Shown here one piece after another: positions 23,232 through 31,336 of a DNA stretch of 42,517 nt (positions are counted from its first letter, which is position 1; each line of letters starts with the position of its first letter). Source of the stretch: JAIBJP01 sp035639875. Its GTDB lineage: Bacteria; Actinomycetota; Thermoleophilia; Gaiellales; Gaiellaceae. The notes under the pieces were generated by a model. It worked only from the letters and a program-made list of their open reading frames with translations, did not search any database and had not been told where the DNA came from. Made by a program: the position numbers and the translations under genes. Location of the stretch: positions 1-42,517 of the forward strand of contig DASQXE010000200.1 of assembly GCA_035639875.1 (NCBI GenBank). Direction: 5' to 3'.

Positions 23232-24461
23232 ATGAGGCGCACCTTCATCCTGCTTCCGGTCCTCCTCGCGCTCCAGGTCGGCGTGCAGCCCGCGCTCGCC
23301 TGGACCTGGCCCGTGGACGGGCCGGTGCTACGCCAATTCGACTTCGGCAGTAACCCGTACGCGGCCGGCCAGCATCGCGGCATCGACATCGGCGCCGCGG
23401 GCGGCGCGCCGGTGCGCGCGCCCGCCTCGGGGCGGGTCAGCTTCGCGGGAACCGTCCCCGGCGGGGGGCGGGCGTTGACGATCGAGACCGCAGACGGCTT
23501 CTCGGTCACGTTGGTGCACCTCGGGGCGATCGGGACGGCCCGGGGCGCGGCCGTGGGCGAAGGCACCGCGGTCGGGACCGTCGGGCCAAGCGGCGACGCC
23601 GAGCTCCCGGAGCCGTACGTCTACCTCGGCATCCGCATGACGGCCGATCCGAACGGCTACCTCGACCCGCTCCGCTTCCTGCCGCCGAGGGCGGACCCGG
23701 TTCCCGAACCGTCCTCTCAGCCGACGGCCGAGCCAGCACCGGCTCCGGCGCCGGCAGACGAGCACCCTGCGCCGTCACGTCACGGGCGGGTCAACGCCGG
23801 CGAGCGTACCGGGCCCCTGCTGCATCCGACCGCCGCGGCCGGGGCGAAGTCGGCGGCCCCGCGAGAACGCGCTCGCCGCCTACGGCTCCATACACGCTCC
23901 GATCAGGCTGGACGGGACGTTCGTGGGCAGCACGCATCCGCTCGCGGCGCGAACACGCCGGTTGCCGACGAACGCGCGGTCCACGACCGCGCGTTCGGCA
24001 CGGCGCTCTCGTCGCCCGCGTCGCGCGCTCTCGTCTCCCGCGCCCGGACGCCTGAAGCAGAGGGACGCGGCACCAATTCATTCTGGTCGCTCGCCCCGGC
24101 TGCCGTGCTCGTGGCGGGAGCTGTCGGCCTACGCCTGCGCCGCAAGCTCCGCGATGCACGAGCGGCAGACCGAGCGCCCGCGATGCTCCTCGAGGGAGCT
24201 CTCCCGTCCGCAGAAGACACAGGTGCCCTGCGGCTTGGAGAGGAGGATCATCTCGTCCTTGACCGAGATCTCGAGCGGGTCCTTTTCGCTCAGCCCGAAC
24301 CGCTTCCGGATCTCGATAGGAATCACGATCCGGCCCAGCTCGTCGATGTGCCGGATGATCCCCGTTCTTGTTACTCCGCGCGCGGCCCGCGTCGCCGCAG
24401 TAACGGCCTGTCTCGTACCCATCCCCTACGCCCGTGTCCTTCCATGCGGTTGTCGGCTTGA
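23232..24461 (+). CDS. Secreted M23/LytM-like protein with degraded zinc site; 3' end uncertain
   Basis: The open frame is 409 residues. A signal peptide (1-23, cleaved after ALA) is followed by an M23 fold (about 26-150) with HRGIDIG, which supplies the first zinc His and Asp. The second motif, HxH in active enzymes, reads EPYVYLGIRM, with both His replaced by Tyr, so the domain is probably inactive, as in LytM factors that activate amidases. A Pro/Ala-rich linker (150-175) leads to a region where codon bias suggests a local frameshift (about 23860-23940). A hydrophobic segment follows (LAPAAVLVAGAVGLRLRRKL, about 285-305). Beyond about residue 320 the frame overlaps the antisense AbrB-like gene by 294 bases and is probably not real coding. 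The true end is likely near 24150-24200 or was lost. Confidence 0.75.
   Translation: MRRTFILLPVLLALQVGVQPALAWTWPVDGPVLRQFDFGSNPYAAGQHRGIDIGAAGGAPVRAPASGRVSFAGTVPGGGRALTIETADGFSVTLVHLGAIGTARGAAVGEGTAVGTVGPSGDAELPEPYVYLGIRMTADPNGYLDPLRFLPPRADPVPEPSSQPTAEPAPAPAPADEHPAPSRHGRVNAGERTGPLLHPTAAAGAKSAAPRERARRLRLHTRSDQAGRDVRGQHASARGANTPVADERAVHDRAFGTALSSPASRALVSRARTPEAEGRGTNSFWSLAPAAVLVAGAVGLRLRRKLRDARAADRAPAMLLEGALPSAEDTGALRLGEEDHLVLDRDLERVLFAQPEPLPDLDRNHDPAQLVDVPDDPRSCYSARGPRRRSNGLSRTHPLRPCPSMRLSA
24129..24422 (-). CDS. AbrB/SpoVT-type transcriptional regulator with C-terminal zinc ribbon
   Basis: 97 residues from ATG 24422. The swapped-hairpin DNA-binding domain is clear: TGIIRHIDELGRIVIPIEIRKRFGLSEKDPLEI. 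The tail CVFCG...CRSCIAEL forms a CxxC/CxxC zinc ribbon. AbrB-type proteins are transition-state regulators, and SpoVT acts in Bacillus sporulation; which process applies here is unknown. The start carries about 17 extra residues before the core. It is divergent from metG and convergent with the M23-like frame, which it overlaps. Confidence 0.9.
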   Translation of the reverse strand: MGTRQAVTAATRAARGVTRTGIIRHIDELGRIVIPIEIRKRFGLSEKDPLEISVKDEMILLSKPQGTCVFCGRESSLEEHRGRSVCRSCIAELAAQA

Positions 24462-24530
24462 GCGTCCCCTCGCGCGGATCTTTCTAATCACCATGCGGCG
24501 CCGGGAAGCAGGAGCGCGGAACCCCGTCCC

Positions 24531-24536
24531 TATGAT
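24531..24536 (+). promoter_or_regulatory. -10 box for metG
   Basis: TATGAT, 8 bases before ATG 24545, near-consensus and consistent with a leaderless metG message. It also argues against the TTG at 24536 as start. Confidence 0.6.
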
Positions 24537-24544
24537 TGCCGGGG

Positions 24545-26053
24545 ATGCGCTTCTACGTGACGACCCCCATCTATTACGTCAACGCGACCCCCCATATCGG
24601 GCACGCGTACACGACCATCGCCGCGGACATCCTCGCCCGCCACCACCGCCAGCGCGGGGACGAGACCTTCTTCCTGACCGGAACTGACGAGCACGGGACG
24701 AACATTCCGCGGGTCGCCGAGGAAGCGGGCGTCGACGTGAAGGAGTTTGTAGATCGGAATGCGGCCGCTTTCCGGGCGATGACAGCGCGCCTGAACTCGT
24801 CGAACGACTTCTTCATTCGCACGACCGATCCGCGCCACGAAGCCGCCGTACAGGAATTCGTGCAGCGCATTTACGACGCGGGTGACGTCTACGAGGGTCT
24901 GTATCGCGGTCTCTATTGCCCGCGTTGTGAACGGTTCTACACCGAATCCGAGCTCGTGGACGGTCGCTGCCCCCTGCACGGCATCGTCCCCGAGTACGTG
25001 GAGGAGAAGAACTGGTTCTTCCGCCTCTCGGCCTACCAGGACCGCCTGCGCGCTCTCTACGACGAAAATCCGGGGTTCGTCCTGCCCCGCTTCCGTTACA
25101 ACGAGGCGCGCAGCTTCATCGAGCAAGGGCTCGACGACATCAGCATCAGCCGGGCGACGGAGAAGTGGGGCGTGCCCGTCCCGTGGGATCCGGAGCAGGT
25201 CGTCTACGTCTGGGTCGACGCGCTCATCAACTACTGGAGCGCACTCGCGTTTGCGCGCGATGACGAGGACCTCCGTGACGAGCTCTGGCCCGAGGTGCGG
25301 CACATCCTCGCTAAGGACATCCTCAAGTTCCACTGCGTCATCTGGCCGGCGCTCCTCCTCGCCGCCGGGCTCAGCGTGCCGAAGCAGCTGTTCGTCCACG
25401 GCTACCTGCTGTTCGACGAGCAGAAGATGTCGAAGTCGCTCGGCAACGTCATCGACCCGCTCGACCTGATCGACGTCTACGGGGCGGATCCGGTGCGCTT
25501 CTACGTCATGCGCCAGGTCCAGTTCGGTCAGGACGGCAGTGTCTCGATCGACGGCGTGCACGAGCGCTACGAGCGCGAGCTGGGCAACGACCTCGGCAAC
25601 CTCGTCTCGCGCACGACCGCCATGATTGCGCGCTACCGAGAGGGACGAATTCCGGACGCTCCCGCTGAGGGAGGTGCGGATATGGCGGTGCTGAACCGCG
25701 ACGTTGCCGCCTTGCTCGATGCCTTCGACGTGACCGGCGCGCTCGAGCGGATCTGGCAGCAGGTACGCGCGCTGAACGCGCTCGTGGAGCAGCGCAAGCC
25801 GTGGGAGCTGGCAAAGGACGATGCGCGTGCCGACGAGCTCGACCGCACGCTGTACGAGCTCGTCGACGGCCTGCGCGCGATCGGCGTGGCGCTGGCGCCC
25901 TACCTCCCCGAGACGGCTCCGCGCATCCTGGCCGCCCTCGGCCAGCCGGCCGACATCGCCTGGGAGAACATCGCGGCGCACCGAACCGTTGCCGCCGACG
26001 GCATCGAGCCCGCGCCGCCGCTTTTTCCGCGTGTCGACGCGGCCGTCGCCTGA
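24545..26053 (+). CDS. metG: Methionyl-tRNA synthetase
   Basis: 502 residues. Class I signatures: PHIGHAYT (HIGH, residues 15-18) and KMSKSLGN (KMSKS). A single zinc knuckle CPRCERFY...CPLHG sits in the connective domain. The anticodon-binding helical domain (about 370-502) is present, and there is no C-terminal tRNA-binding domain. It charges tRNA-Met for initiation and elongation. First gene of a tight run with tatD, rsmA and ispE. Confidence 0.98.
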   Translation: MRFYVTTPIYYVNATPHIGHAYTTIAADILARHHRQRGDETFFLTGTDEHGTNIPRVAEEAGVDVKEFVDRNAAAFRAMTARLNSSNDFFIRTTDPRHEAAVQEFVQRIYDAGDVYEGLYRGLYCPRCERFYTESELVDGRCPLHGIVPEYVEEKNWFFRLSAYQDRLRALYDENPGFVLPRFRYNEARSFIEQGLDDISISRATEKWGVPVPWDPEQVVYVWVDALINYWSALAFARDDEDLRDELWPEVRHILAKDILKFHCVIWPALLLAAGLSVPKQLFVHGYLLFDEQKMSKSLGNVIDPLDLIDVYGADPVRFYVMRQVQFGQDGSVSIDGVHERYERELGNDLGNLVSRTTAMIARYREGRIPDAPAEGGADMAVLNRDVAALLDAFDVTGALERIWQQVRALNALVEQRKPWELAKDDARADELDRTLYELVDGLRAIGVALAPYLPETAPRILAALGQPADIAWENIAAHRTVAADGIEPAPPLFPRVDAAVA

Positions 26054-26054
26054 C

Positions 26055-26804
26055 GTGATCGACACTCACGCTCATCTCGACGCCTTCGACGGTGAGGCGG
26101 CGGCCGCGCTCGAGCGCGCACGAGCGGCCGGCGTTCGGCGCGTGATCGCCGTGGGGACGAACGTCGAGTCGGCGCGCGAGACCATCGCCATCTGCGAGCG
26201 GGAGGAGGGCGTCTTTGCGGCTCTCTCCATTCATCCTCACGAGGCCGATACCGTCGCCGAGGCCGACCTCCACGAGCTTCGGGACCTCTGCGCGCACGAG
26301 AAGGTCGTCGCAATCGGCGAGACGGGACTCGACTACTTCCGCGACTACGCGCCGCGCGACCGCCAATGCGAGCTCTTTCGCACTTTCGTCGCGATGGCGC
26401 AGGAACGCGCCCTGCCGGTCGTCGTCCACTCCCGCGCTGCCGACGAGGACACGGCCGCGGTTTTGAGCGACGTCGGCGACGTCCCGGTCGTCCTGCATTG
26501 TTTCTCATCCGTCGGACTGCTCGCGCCGGCGCTCGACCACGGCTGGTACGTCTCGTTCGCGGGCAACGTCACCTACCCGAACGCGGTCGAGCTCCGCACG
26601 GCCGCGGCGCGTGTGCCGTCCGACCGCCTCCTAGCCGAAACGGACAGCCCGTACCTCGCGCCGCAGCCGGTGCGCGGCCGACGCAACGAACCGGCCAACG
26701 TCGTGCATACGCTGGCCACGCTCGCACAGGTCCGCGGCGAGGAGCGCGACGCGCTCGAGCGCACGATCGATGCCAACGCGGCCGCGGCCTTCCGTCTGCC
26801 GTGA
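26055..26804 (+). CDS. tatD: TatD family metal-dependent hydrolase/DNase
   Basis: 249 residues from GTG, one base after the metG stop. The metal-binding TIM-barrel residues are all visible: THAHLD (HxH), GETGLDY (Glu), VVHSRAADED, LHCFSS and AETDSPYL (Asp). TatD-type enzymes show 3'-5' exonuclease or D-aminoacyl-hydrolase activity in different species. The metG-tatD-rsmA order is widespread in bacteria. It overlaps rsmA by four bases. Confidence 0.95.
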   Translation: MIDTHAHLDAFDGEAAAALERARAAGVRRVIAVGTNVESARETIAICEREEGVFAALSIHPHEADTVAEADLHELRDLCAHEKVVAIGETGLDYFRDYAPRDRQCELFRTFVAMAQERALPVVVHSRAADEDTAAVLSDVGDVPVVLHCFSSVGLLAPALDHGWYVSFAGNVTYPNAVELRTAAARVPSDRLLAETDSPYLAPQPVRGRRNEPANVVHTLATLAQVRGEERDALERTIDANAAAAFRLP

Positions 26805-27583
26805 ATCTCCCGTTCGCACGCAAGCGAGCACTCGGCCAGCATTTCCTCGTCGACGAGAACATCCTCGGCGTCGCCGGCCGGATGGCGGACTTGCACACCG
26901 GTGACGTCGTCCTCGAGGTCGGACCGGGCCTTGGCGTGCTCACGACCTACCTCGCGGAGCGCGTGCGCTTTGTCCACGCCATCGAGATCGACTGGGGCCT
27001 GGCGCCCCATCTGCATCAGCGCTACGCCACGACTCGGAATGTCAACCTCGTGTTCGACGACGCGCTCGAGTATCCCCTGCGCGAGCTCGACCCCGCTCCG
27101 AACAAGTTCGTCTCCAACCTGCCGTACAACGTGGCCACCCCACTGGTCGTCGAGAGCCTGGACGGCCTGCCGAGCCTGGAGCGATGGTGCGTGATGGTGC
27201 AACGAGAGGTGGCCGATCGCTTCTTCGCGCTTCCGGGGACGAAGAGCTACGGGGCGGTCTCGGTCCTGATCCAGCTCACGGCCGAGCGCGCGGGGTTTCA
27301 TCCGGTCAGCCGAACTGTCTTCCGGCCGCAGCCGAAGGTGGACTCGGCCCTCGTCGCGTTTCGCCGCCGGCGGAGTTGGGGCGACGAGTTCCCTCCGTTG
27401 AAGAAGGTCGTCCAGGCGGCTTTCACGCACAGGCGGAAGCGGCTCGCCAACTCGCTCGAGCTCTCTGGCTTCGGGCGCGGGCGCGTGGACGAGGCGCTCG
27501 CCCGGCTCGGACTTCCGGGAGGAGCGCGGGCCGAGGAGCTTCGGCCCGAACAGTTCGAAGAGCTCGCGGAACGCCTCGCATGA
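26801..27583 (+). CDS. rsmA: 16S rRNA dimethyladenosine transferase RsmA (KsgA)
   Basis: 260 residues from GTG overlapping the tatD stop (GTGA). Motifs: LGQHFLVDENIL, SAM-binding VLEVGPGLGVLTTYL, the acidic EID, and catalytic NLPYNVATPLV (NxPY). The C-terminal domain with FRPQPKVDSALVAF is typical. It dimethylates A1518 and A1519 in helix 45 of 16S rRNA; loss usually gives kasugamycin resistance. It overlaps ispE by four bases. Confidence 0.97.
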   Translation: MNLPFARKRALGQHFLVDENILGVAGRMADLHTGDVVLEVGPGLGVLTTYLAERVRFVHAIEIDWGLAPHLHQRYATTRNVNLVFDDALEYPLRELDPAPNKFVSNLPYNVATPLVVESLDGLPSLERWCVMVQREVADRFFALPGTKSYGAVSVLIQLTAERAGFHPVSRTVFRPQPKVDSALVAFRRRRSWGDEFPPLKKVVQAAFTHRRKRLANSLELSGFGRGRVDEALARLGLPGGARAEELRPEQFEELAERLA

Positions 27584-28413
27584 ACCGGGCGCCCGCCGCC
27601 GCGAAGATCAACCTCGCGCTCGTCGTTGGGCCGCGGCGTGCGGACGGCCTGCACGAAGTGGTCACCGTGCTCCAGCGCGTCGACCTCTGCGACACGGTCG
27701 GCGTCGAGCCGGCGCCGGCCCTCGTCGTCGAGGGATACCGCAAGGACACGCTCGTCCGCTCTGCGCTCGCCAAGCTCTCCGCCGCCGGCGTCCATTCGGA
27801 CGCGGATGCGTTCTGGCGCGTGCGTCTGGAGAAGCGAATCCCGCTCGCCGCCGGCCTCGGCGGGGGGAGCGCCGACGCCGCCGCCGCGCTCACGCTCGCC
27901 AACCGCACCCTCGACGAACCGCTGGACGAGGAAGATTTGAGCGCGCTCGCCGCGCAGGTCGGCGCGGACGTCCCGTTCTTCCTCACGCCCGGTCCAAAGC
28001 TCGGCGAGGGCGCCGGCGAACGGCTTCGCGCGCTCGAGCTTCCGCAGGACTACTGGATCTCGATCGCGGTTCCCCGGTTCGCGCGAAAGGATTCCACCGC
28101 GGACGTGTACAGGCGTTTCGACGAGCTCGGTGGCGGCCACGACTTCGAGGAGAAGCGCGCCGCGCTGCTCCAAGCGCTCGAGGGCGTTCGCCGCCCGCGC
28201 GATTTCGCAGCGTTCCCGCCGAACGACCTCGCGACCGCGTCCGGACGCTCTCCGCTCGTGGACGAGCTTCTCGAGCAAGGAGCTTTTAGAGCGGACGTCT
28301 CCGGGGCGGGACCCGCCGTGTACGGCCTCTTTCACCATCGGTCCGACGCCGAGCGGACCGCACGACGTCTGCGAACCCGGGCGCGTGTCTGGGTGCTAGC
28401 CCCCGTCTGGTAG
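27580..28413 (+). CDS. ispE: 4-diphosphocytidyl-2-C-methyl-D-erythritol kinase IspE
   Basis: 277 residues, GHMP kinase family. AAAKINLALVV carries the catalytic Lys region, PLAAGLGGGSADAAAAL the ATP-binding loop and GADVPFFL the catalytic Asp. It performs the ATP step of the non-mevalonate (MEP) isoprenoid pathway, so this organism makes isoprenoids by that route. It ends with VSGAGPAVYGLF, the third GHMP motif. The stop codon TAG is part of the -10 box of the next gene. Confidence 0.96.
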   Translation: MNRAPAAAKINLALVVGPRRADGLHEVVTVLQRVDLCDTVGVEPAPALVVEGYRKDTLVRSALAKLSAAGVHSDADAFWRVRLEKRIPLAAGLGGGSADAAAALTLANRTLDEPLDEEDLSALAAQVGADVPFFLTPGPKLGEGAGERLRALELPQDYWISIAVPRFARKDSTADVYRRFDELGGGHDFEEKRAALLQALEGVRRPRDFAAFPPNDLATASGRSPLVDELLEQGAFRADVSGAGPAVYGLFHHRSDAERTARRLRTRARVWVLAPVW

Positions 28414-28416
28414 CGT
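28411..28416 (+). promoter_or_regulatory. -10 box overlapping the ispE stop
   Basis: TAGCGT, 7 bases before ATG 28424. The first three bases are the ispE stop codon. It fits a leaderless transcript for the small membrane gene. Confidence 0.45.
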
Positions 28417-28423
28417 CGCCTCG

Positions 28424-28786
28424 ATGAGCAGCGTCGAACCGGTCGTCGAGCACCGAGAGAGCATGCCCTCGCGCTGGCTGCGCGAGCGGCGGTTCCGCAT
28501 CGCGCTCCTGATCGCCTTCGTCGAGAGCCTGCTCGTCCTCTTCAGCGACCACGGTTGGTGGTACGTCCTCGGCGCGGCGATCGTCGCCGTCGCCCTCTAC
28601 CTCTTCGGCCGGCGGATGAGCTCACCCGGCGTGCACGAGGTCACGTGGATCCTCGCGACGTCGCAGGTGATCTCGGTTCTCGTTCCCGTGCTCTGGGTGA
28701 TCGTGCGGACTCTGGCGATCATCGTCCTCGTACTGCTCGGCCTCTTCTTCCTCGCGATTCTCCTGCTCGATCGCCCGCGCCGATAG
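28424..28786 (+). CDS. Small membrane protein, function unknown
   Basis: 120 residues. A polar N-terminus (1-25) is followed by about four membrane helices (roughly 26-43, 46-63, 74-90, 92-115) and a basic end (LLDRPRR). No family recognised. No Shine-Dalgarno; a TAGCGT box seven bases upstream suggests leaderless translation. It lies between the metG-ispE run and tRNA-Gln. Confidence 0.75.
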   Translation: MSSVEPVVEHRESMPSRWLRERRFRIALLIAFVESLLVLFSDHGWWYVLGAAIVAVALYLFGRRMSSPGVHEVTWILATSQVISVLVPVLWVIVRTLAIIVLVLLGLFFLAILLLDRPRR

Positions 28787-28789
28787 ACT
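28784..28789 (+). promoter_or_regulatory. -10 box for tRNA-Gln
   Basis: TAGACT, overlapping the stop of the membrane gene. Transcription would start near 28796, about 9 bases before the mature tRNA. Confidence 0.4.
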
Positions 28790-28804
28790 CATCCTGCTAC
28801 CCGA

Positions 28805-28878
28805 TGGGGCGTAGCCAAGCGGTAAGGCAGCGGGTTTTGGTCCCGTGACCGGAGGTTCGAATCCTCCCGCCCCAGCCA
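28805..28878 (+). tRNA. tRNA-Gln (anticodon UUG), CCA encoded
   Basis: Acceptor stem TGGGGCG pairs with CGCCCCA (28868-28874), discriminator G 28875, then an encoded CCA. The D arm contains GCCA and GGC with AGCGGTAA between; the anticodon stem is GCGGG/CCCGT with loop TTTTGGT, giving anticodon TTG; the T arm is GGAGG-TTCGAAT-CCTCC. Reads CAA, and CAG by wobble. It is the only tRNA in the window and ends 13 bases before glmU. Confidence 0.97.
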
Positions 28879-28891
28879 TGACCATCCCCTG

Positions 28892-30229
28892 GTGACACCG
28901 GCCCTTGCAGCGGTGGTGCTGGCAGCCGGCCTCGGAACGCGTATGCGCTCCGAGCTGCCCAAGCACCTCCATCCGCTGCTGGGCCGGCGCGTGCTCGACT
29001 GGGCGCTCGCCGCCGCCCAGCCGCTCGGGCCCGATCCGTTCGTCGTCGTCTGTTCTCCCGAGACGCGCGAAGAGCTCGCGCGCACGCTGCCGGACGAGAC
29101 GGAGCTCGCCGTCCAGGCTGAGCCGTTGGGCACGGGCGACGCGGTGGAGGCGGCGCGACCGGCGCTCGAACGCTTCTCGGGGGACGTTCTCGTCCTCGAC
29201 GGCGCGGCGCCGCTCCTCACGCCGCGCGTCCTCGATGGGCTGGTCGCGGCGCACAGGAGAGAAGGCGCGGCCGTCACCGTGCTCTCGATCGAGCCGCCCG
29301 AGCCGCTCCCGTACGGCCGCGTCCTACGCGACGAAGCCGGGTCGCTGCACGCGATCGTCGAAGAGGGCGACGCCACTCCCGAGCAACGAGCCGTGCGCGA
29401 GCTGAACACGTCCATCTACGTGTTTACGAGCGCTGACCTTTGGCCCGCGCTCGAGCGGCTCGAGGCGCGCAACGTCCAGGGGGAGCTCTACCTCACCGAC
29501 GCCGTCCGGCACCTCGTGGAGGACGGGAAGCGCGGAGCCGTGTACCGTGCCGCCGACCCGATCGTGGGCCTCGGCATCAACAACCGCGCAGAGCTCGCTC
29601 AGGCGGCCAGCGCCTTGCGCGAGCGCGTCGTCGAAGGGCACCTGCTCGCCGGCGTGACGGTCGTCGACCCAACGACGACGTGGATCGACGCGGACGTGCA
29701 GATCGAGCCGGACGCCGTCATTCAGCCGTTCACCGTGTTGCGCGGAAAAACCGTGGTACGCGCCGGCGCAGAGGTCGGACCCCACGCGGTCGTCGTCGAT
29801 GCCGAGATCGGCGCGGGAGCGACGGTGGGCCCCTTTTCCTACCTCCGTCCGGGCACCGTGCTCGCCGCCGGCGTGAAGGTGGGCGCGTTCGTCGAGGTCA
29901 AGAACTCGCACATCGGGGAAAGAACAAAGGTGCCGCACCTGTCGTACATCGGCGACGCCGAGATCGGCGAGGATTCGAACGTCGCCGCAGGCGCCATCAC
30001 CGCGAATTACCGGCCCGAGCTCGGCGGCGGAAAGAAGGAGCGAACGGTCATCGGCCGCAACGTCCATACGGGCAGCGACAATGTATTCGTTGCGCCCGTC
30101 GAGATTGGCGACGATGCTTGGATCGGAGCAGGATCCACGATCACCGAGGACGTCCCTCCGGGGGCGCTTGCGATCGCGAGGGCGAAGCAGGTCAACAAGG
30201 AAGGCTACGGTGGAAAGCGGAACGATTGA
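28892..30229 (+). CDS. glmU: Bifunctional GlmU (UDP-N-acetylglucosamine pyrophosphorylase and glucosamine-1-P acetyltransferase)
   Basis: 445 residues from GTG. The uridylyltransferase domain (1-225) shows VLAAGLGTRMRSELPKHLHPL, PLGTGDAVEAA, PYGRVLRD and VGLGINNRAEL. The left-handed beta-helix acetyltransferase domain follows, with catalytic His in KVPHLSYIGDAEIG and NVHTGSDNVFVAPVEIGDDAWIGAGS. It makes UDP-GlcNAc for cell-wall synthesis. Odd point: the segment that is GD(V/T)P in characterised enzymes, whose Asp binds magnesium (D105 in E. coli), reads GAAP here. The other metal ligand (Asn in GINNR) is kept. It overlaps prs by 20 bases. Confidence 0.95.
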   Translation: MTPALAAVVLAAGLGTRMRSELPKHLHPLLGRRVLDWALAAAQPLGPDPFVVVCSPETREELARTLPDETELAVQAEPLGTGDAVEAARPALERFSGDVLVLDGAAPLLTPRVLDGLVAAHRREGAAVTVLSIEPPEPLPYGRVLRDEAGSLHAIVEEGDATPEQRAVRELNTSIYVFTSADLWPALERLEARNVQGELYLTDAVRHLVEDGKRGAVYRAADPIVGLGINNRAELAQAASALRERVVEGHLLAGVTVVDPTTTWIDADVQIEPDAVIQPFTVLRGKTVVRAGAEVGPHAVVVDAEIGAGATVGPFSYLRPGTVLAAGVKVGAFVEVKNSHIGERTKVPHLSYIGDAEIGEDSNVAAGAITANYRPELGGGKKERTVIGRNVHTGSDNVFVAPVEIGDDAWIGAGSTITEDVPPGALAIARAKQVNKEGYGGKRND

Positions 30230-31283
30230 GACGCGCCTTCCCGGCCTCGATGTGCCGGAAGCGGTCGCCGTTCCCCATCCGAGCGGCGAGCGCGGCCGCT
30301 GGATCGAGCGCGGGCCATCGGGAAAGCTCATGCTCTTCTCCGGCCGCTCGAACCCTGAGCTCTCGGAGCGCATCGCGGAGCTCCTCAACATCGAGCTGGG
30401 GGAGGTCGAGCTCGAGACCTTTGCGAACGGCGAGACCTACTGCCGCTACCGCGAGTCGATTCGCGGCGCCGACGTGTTCATCGTCCAGTCGTGCTTCGGA
30501 TCGGCGACGAACGACCACCTGATCGAGCTCCTGATCATGATCCAGACCGCAAAGCTCGCCTCGGCCAATCGCATCACCGCCGTCATGCCCTGGTTCCCGT
30601 ACTCGCGCCAGGACAAGAAGTCCGCCCCGCGCGAGCCCATCACCGCGAAGCTCGTCGCGGACATGGTGGAGGCCGCGGGCGTCGACCGCGTCCTGACGAT
30701 GGACCTGCATGCGGGTCAGATCCAGGGGTTCTTCACCATCCCGGTCGACCACATGACCGCGCTCAAGCTTTTCGCGCAGTACTACCGCGACAAGGGCCTG
30801 TACGGCGAGGGGGTCGTCTCGGTCTCCCCGGATCCGGGCCGAGGCAAGATGGCCGGCCGCTTCGGTCAGATGCTCGACGCGCCGACCCCCGCGTACATCA
30901 ACAAGACGCGGCCGGAGCGCGATGTGGCCGCGGCGACGGACGTGATCGGCCGCGTCAAGGGCAAGGTCGCGATCATGACGGACGACATCATCGTCACAGG
31001 CGGGACGCTCATCGCCGGGGCCGAGGCGCTCAAGGAGGCGGGCGCGGCCGAGGTCTACGCGTGCGCGACCCACGGGCTCTTCCCCGGTGCGGCGCTCGAG
31101 AAGCTCGCCAAGAGCGAGATCGCGGAGCTCGCCGTCACCGACACCGTGCCGATCGATCCGGTCAAGCGGCCGGACAAGCTGCAGGTCTTGACCGTCTCGC
31201 TCCTCCTCGCGGACACGATCCGGAACGTCTTTTCGGACGAGTCCGTGTCGGCGATCTTCGCCGGCGAGAACCAGCTCTTTTAA
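30210..31283 (+). CDS. prs: Ribose-phosphate pyrophosphokinase (PRPP synthetase)
   Basis: 357 residues from GTG 30210, behind AAGGAAGG eight bases upstream and inside the end of glmU. An N-terminal extension of about 37 residues precedes the usual start (KLMLFSGRSNPEL). Catalytic features: FANGETYCRYRESIRG, YSRQDKKSAPREPITAK and MDLHAGQIQGFF. The PRPP-binding loop reads DDIIVTGGTL, where classical enzymes have DDxIDTxGT, so one Asp is Val. It makes PRPP for nucleotide, His and Trp synthesis and follows glmU as in many bacteria. Confidence 0.94.
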   Translation: MESGTIETRLPGLDVPEAVAVPHPSGERGRWIERGPSGKLMLFSGRSNPELSERIAELLNIELGEVELETFANGETYCRYRESIRGADVFIVQSCFGSATNDHLIELLIMIQTAKLASANRITAVMPWFPYSRQDKKSAPREPITAKLVADMVEAAGVDRVLTMDLHAGQIQGFFTIPVDHMTALKLFAQYYRDKGLYGEGVVSVSPDPGRGKMAGRFGQMLDAPTPAYINKTRPERDVAAATDVIGRVKGKVAIMTDDIIVTGGTLIAGAEALKEAGAAEVYACATHGLFPGAALEKLAKSEIAELAVTDTVPIDPVKRPDKLQVLTVSLLLADTIRNVFSDESVSAIFAGENQLF

Positions 31284-31289
31284 GACGAA

Positions 31290-31314
31290 GAGGGCGGAAC
31301 ATGGTTCCGCCCTC
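31290..31314. terminator. Strong hairpin after prs
   Basis: GAGGGCGGAAC (31290-31300), loop ATG, GTTCCGCCCTC (31304-31314): an 11-bp perfect stem, 6 bases after the prs stop and before the convergent tiny gene. No U-tract; probably bidirectional. Confidence 0.75.
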
Positions 31315-31336
31315 TGGAGAAGCGAAATCCGGGTGG

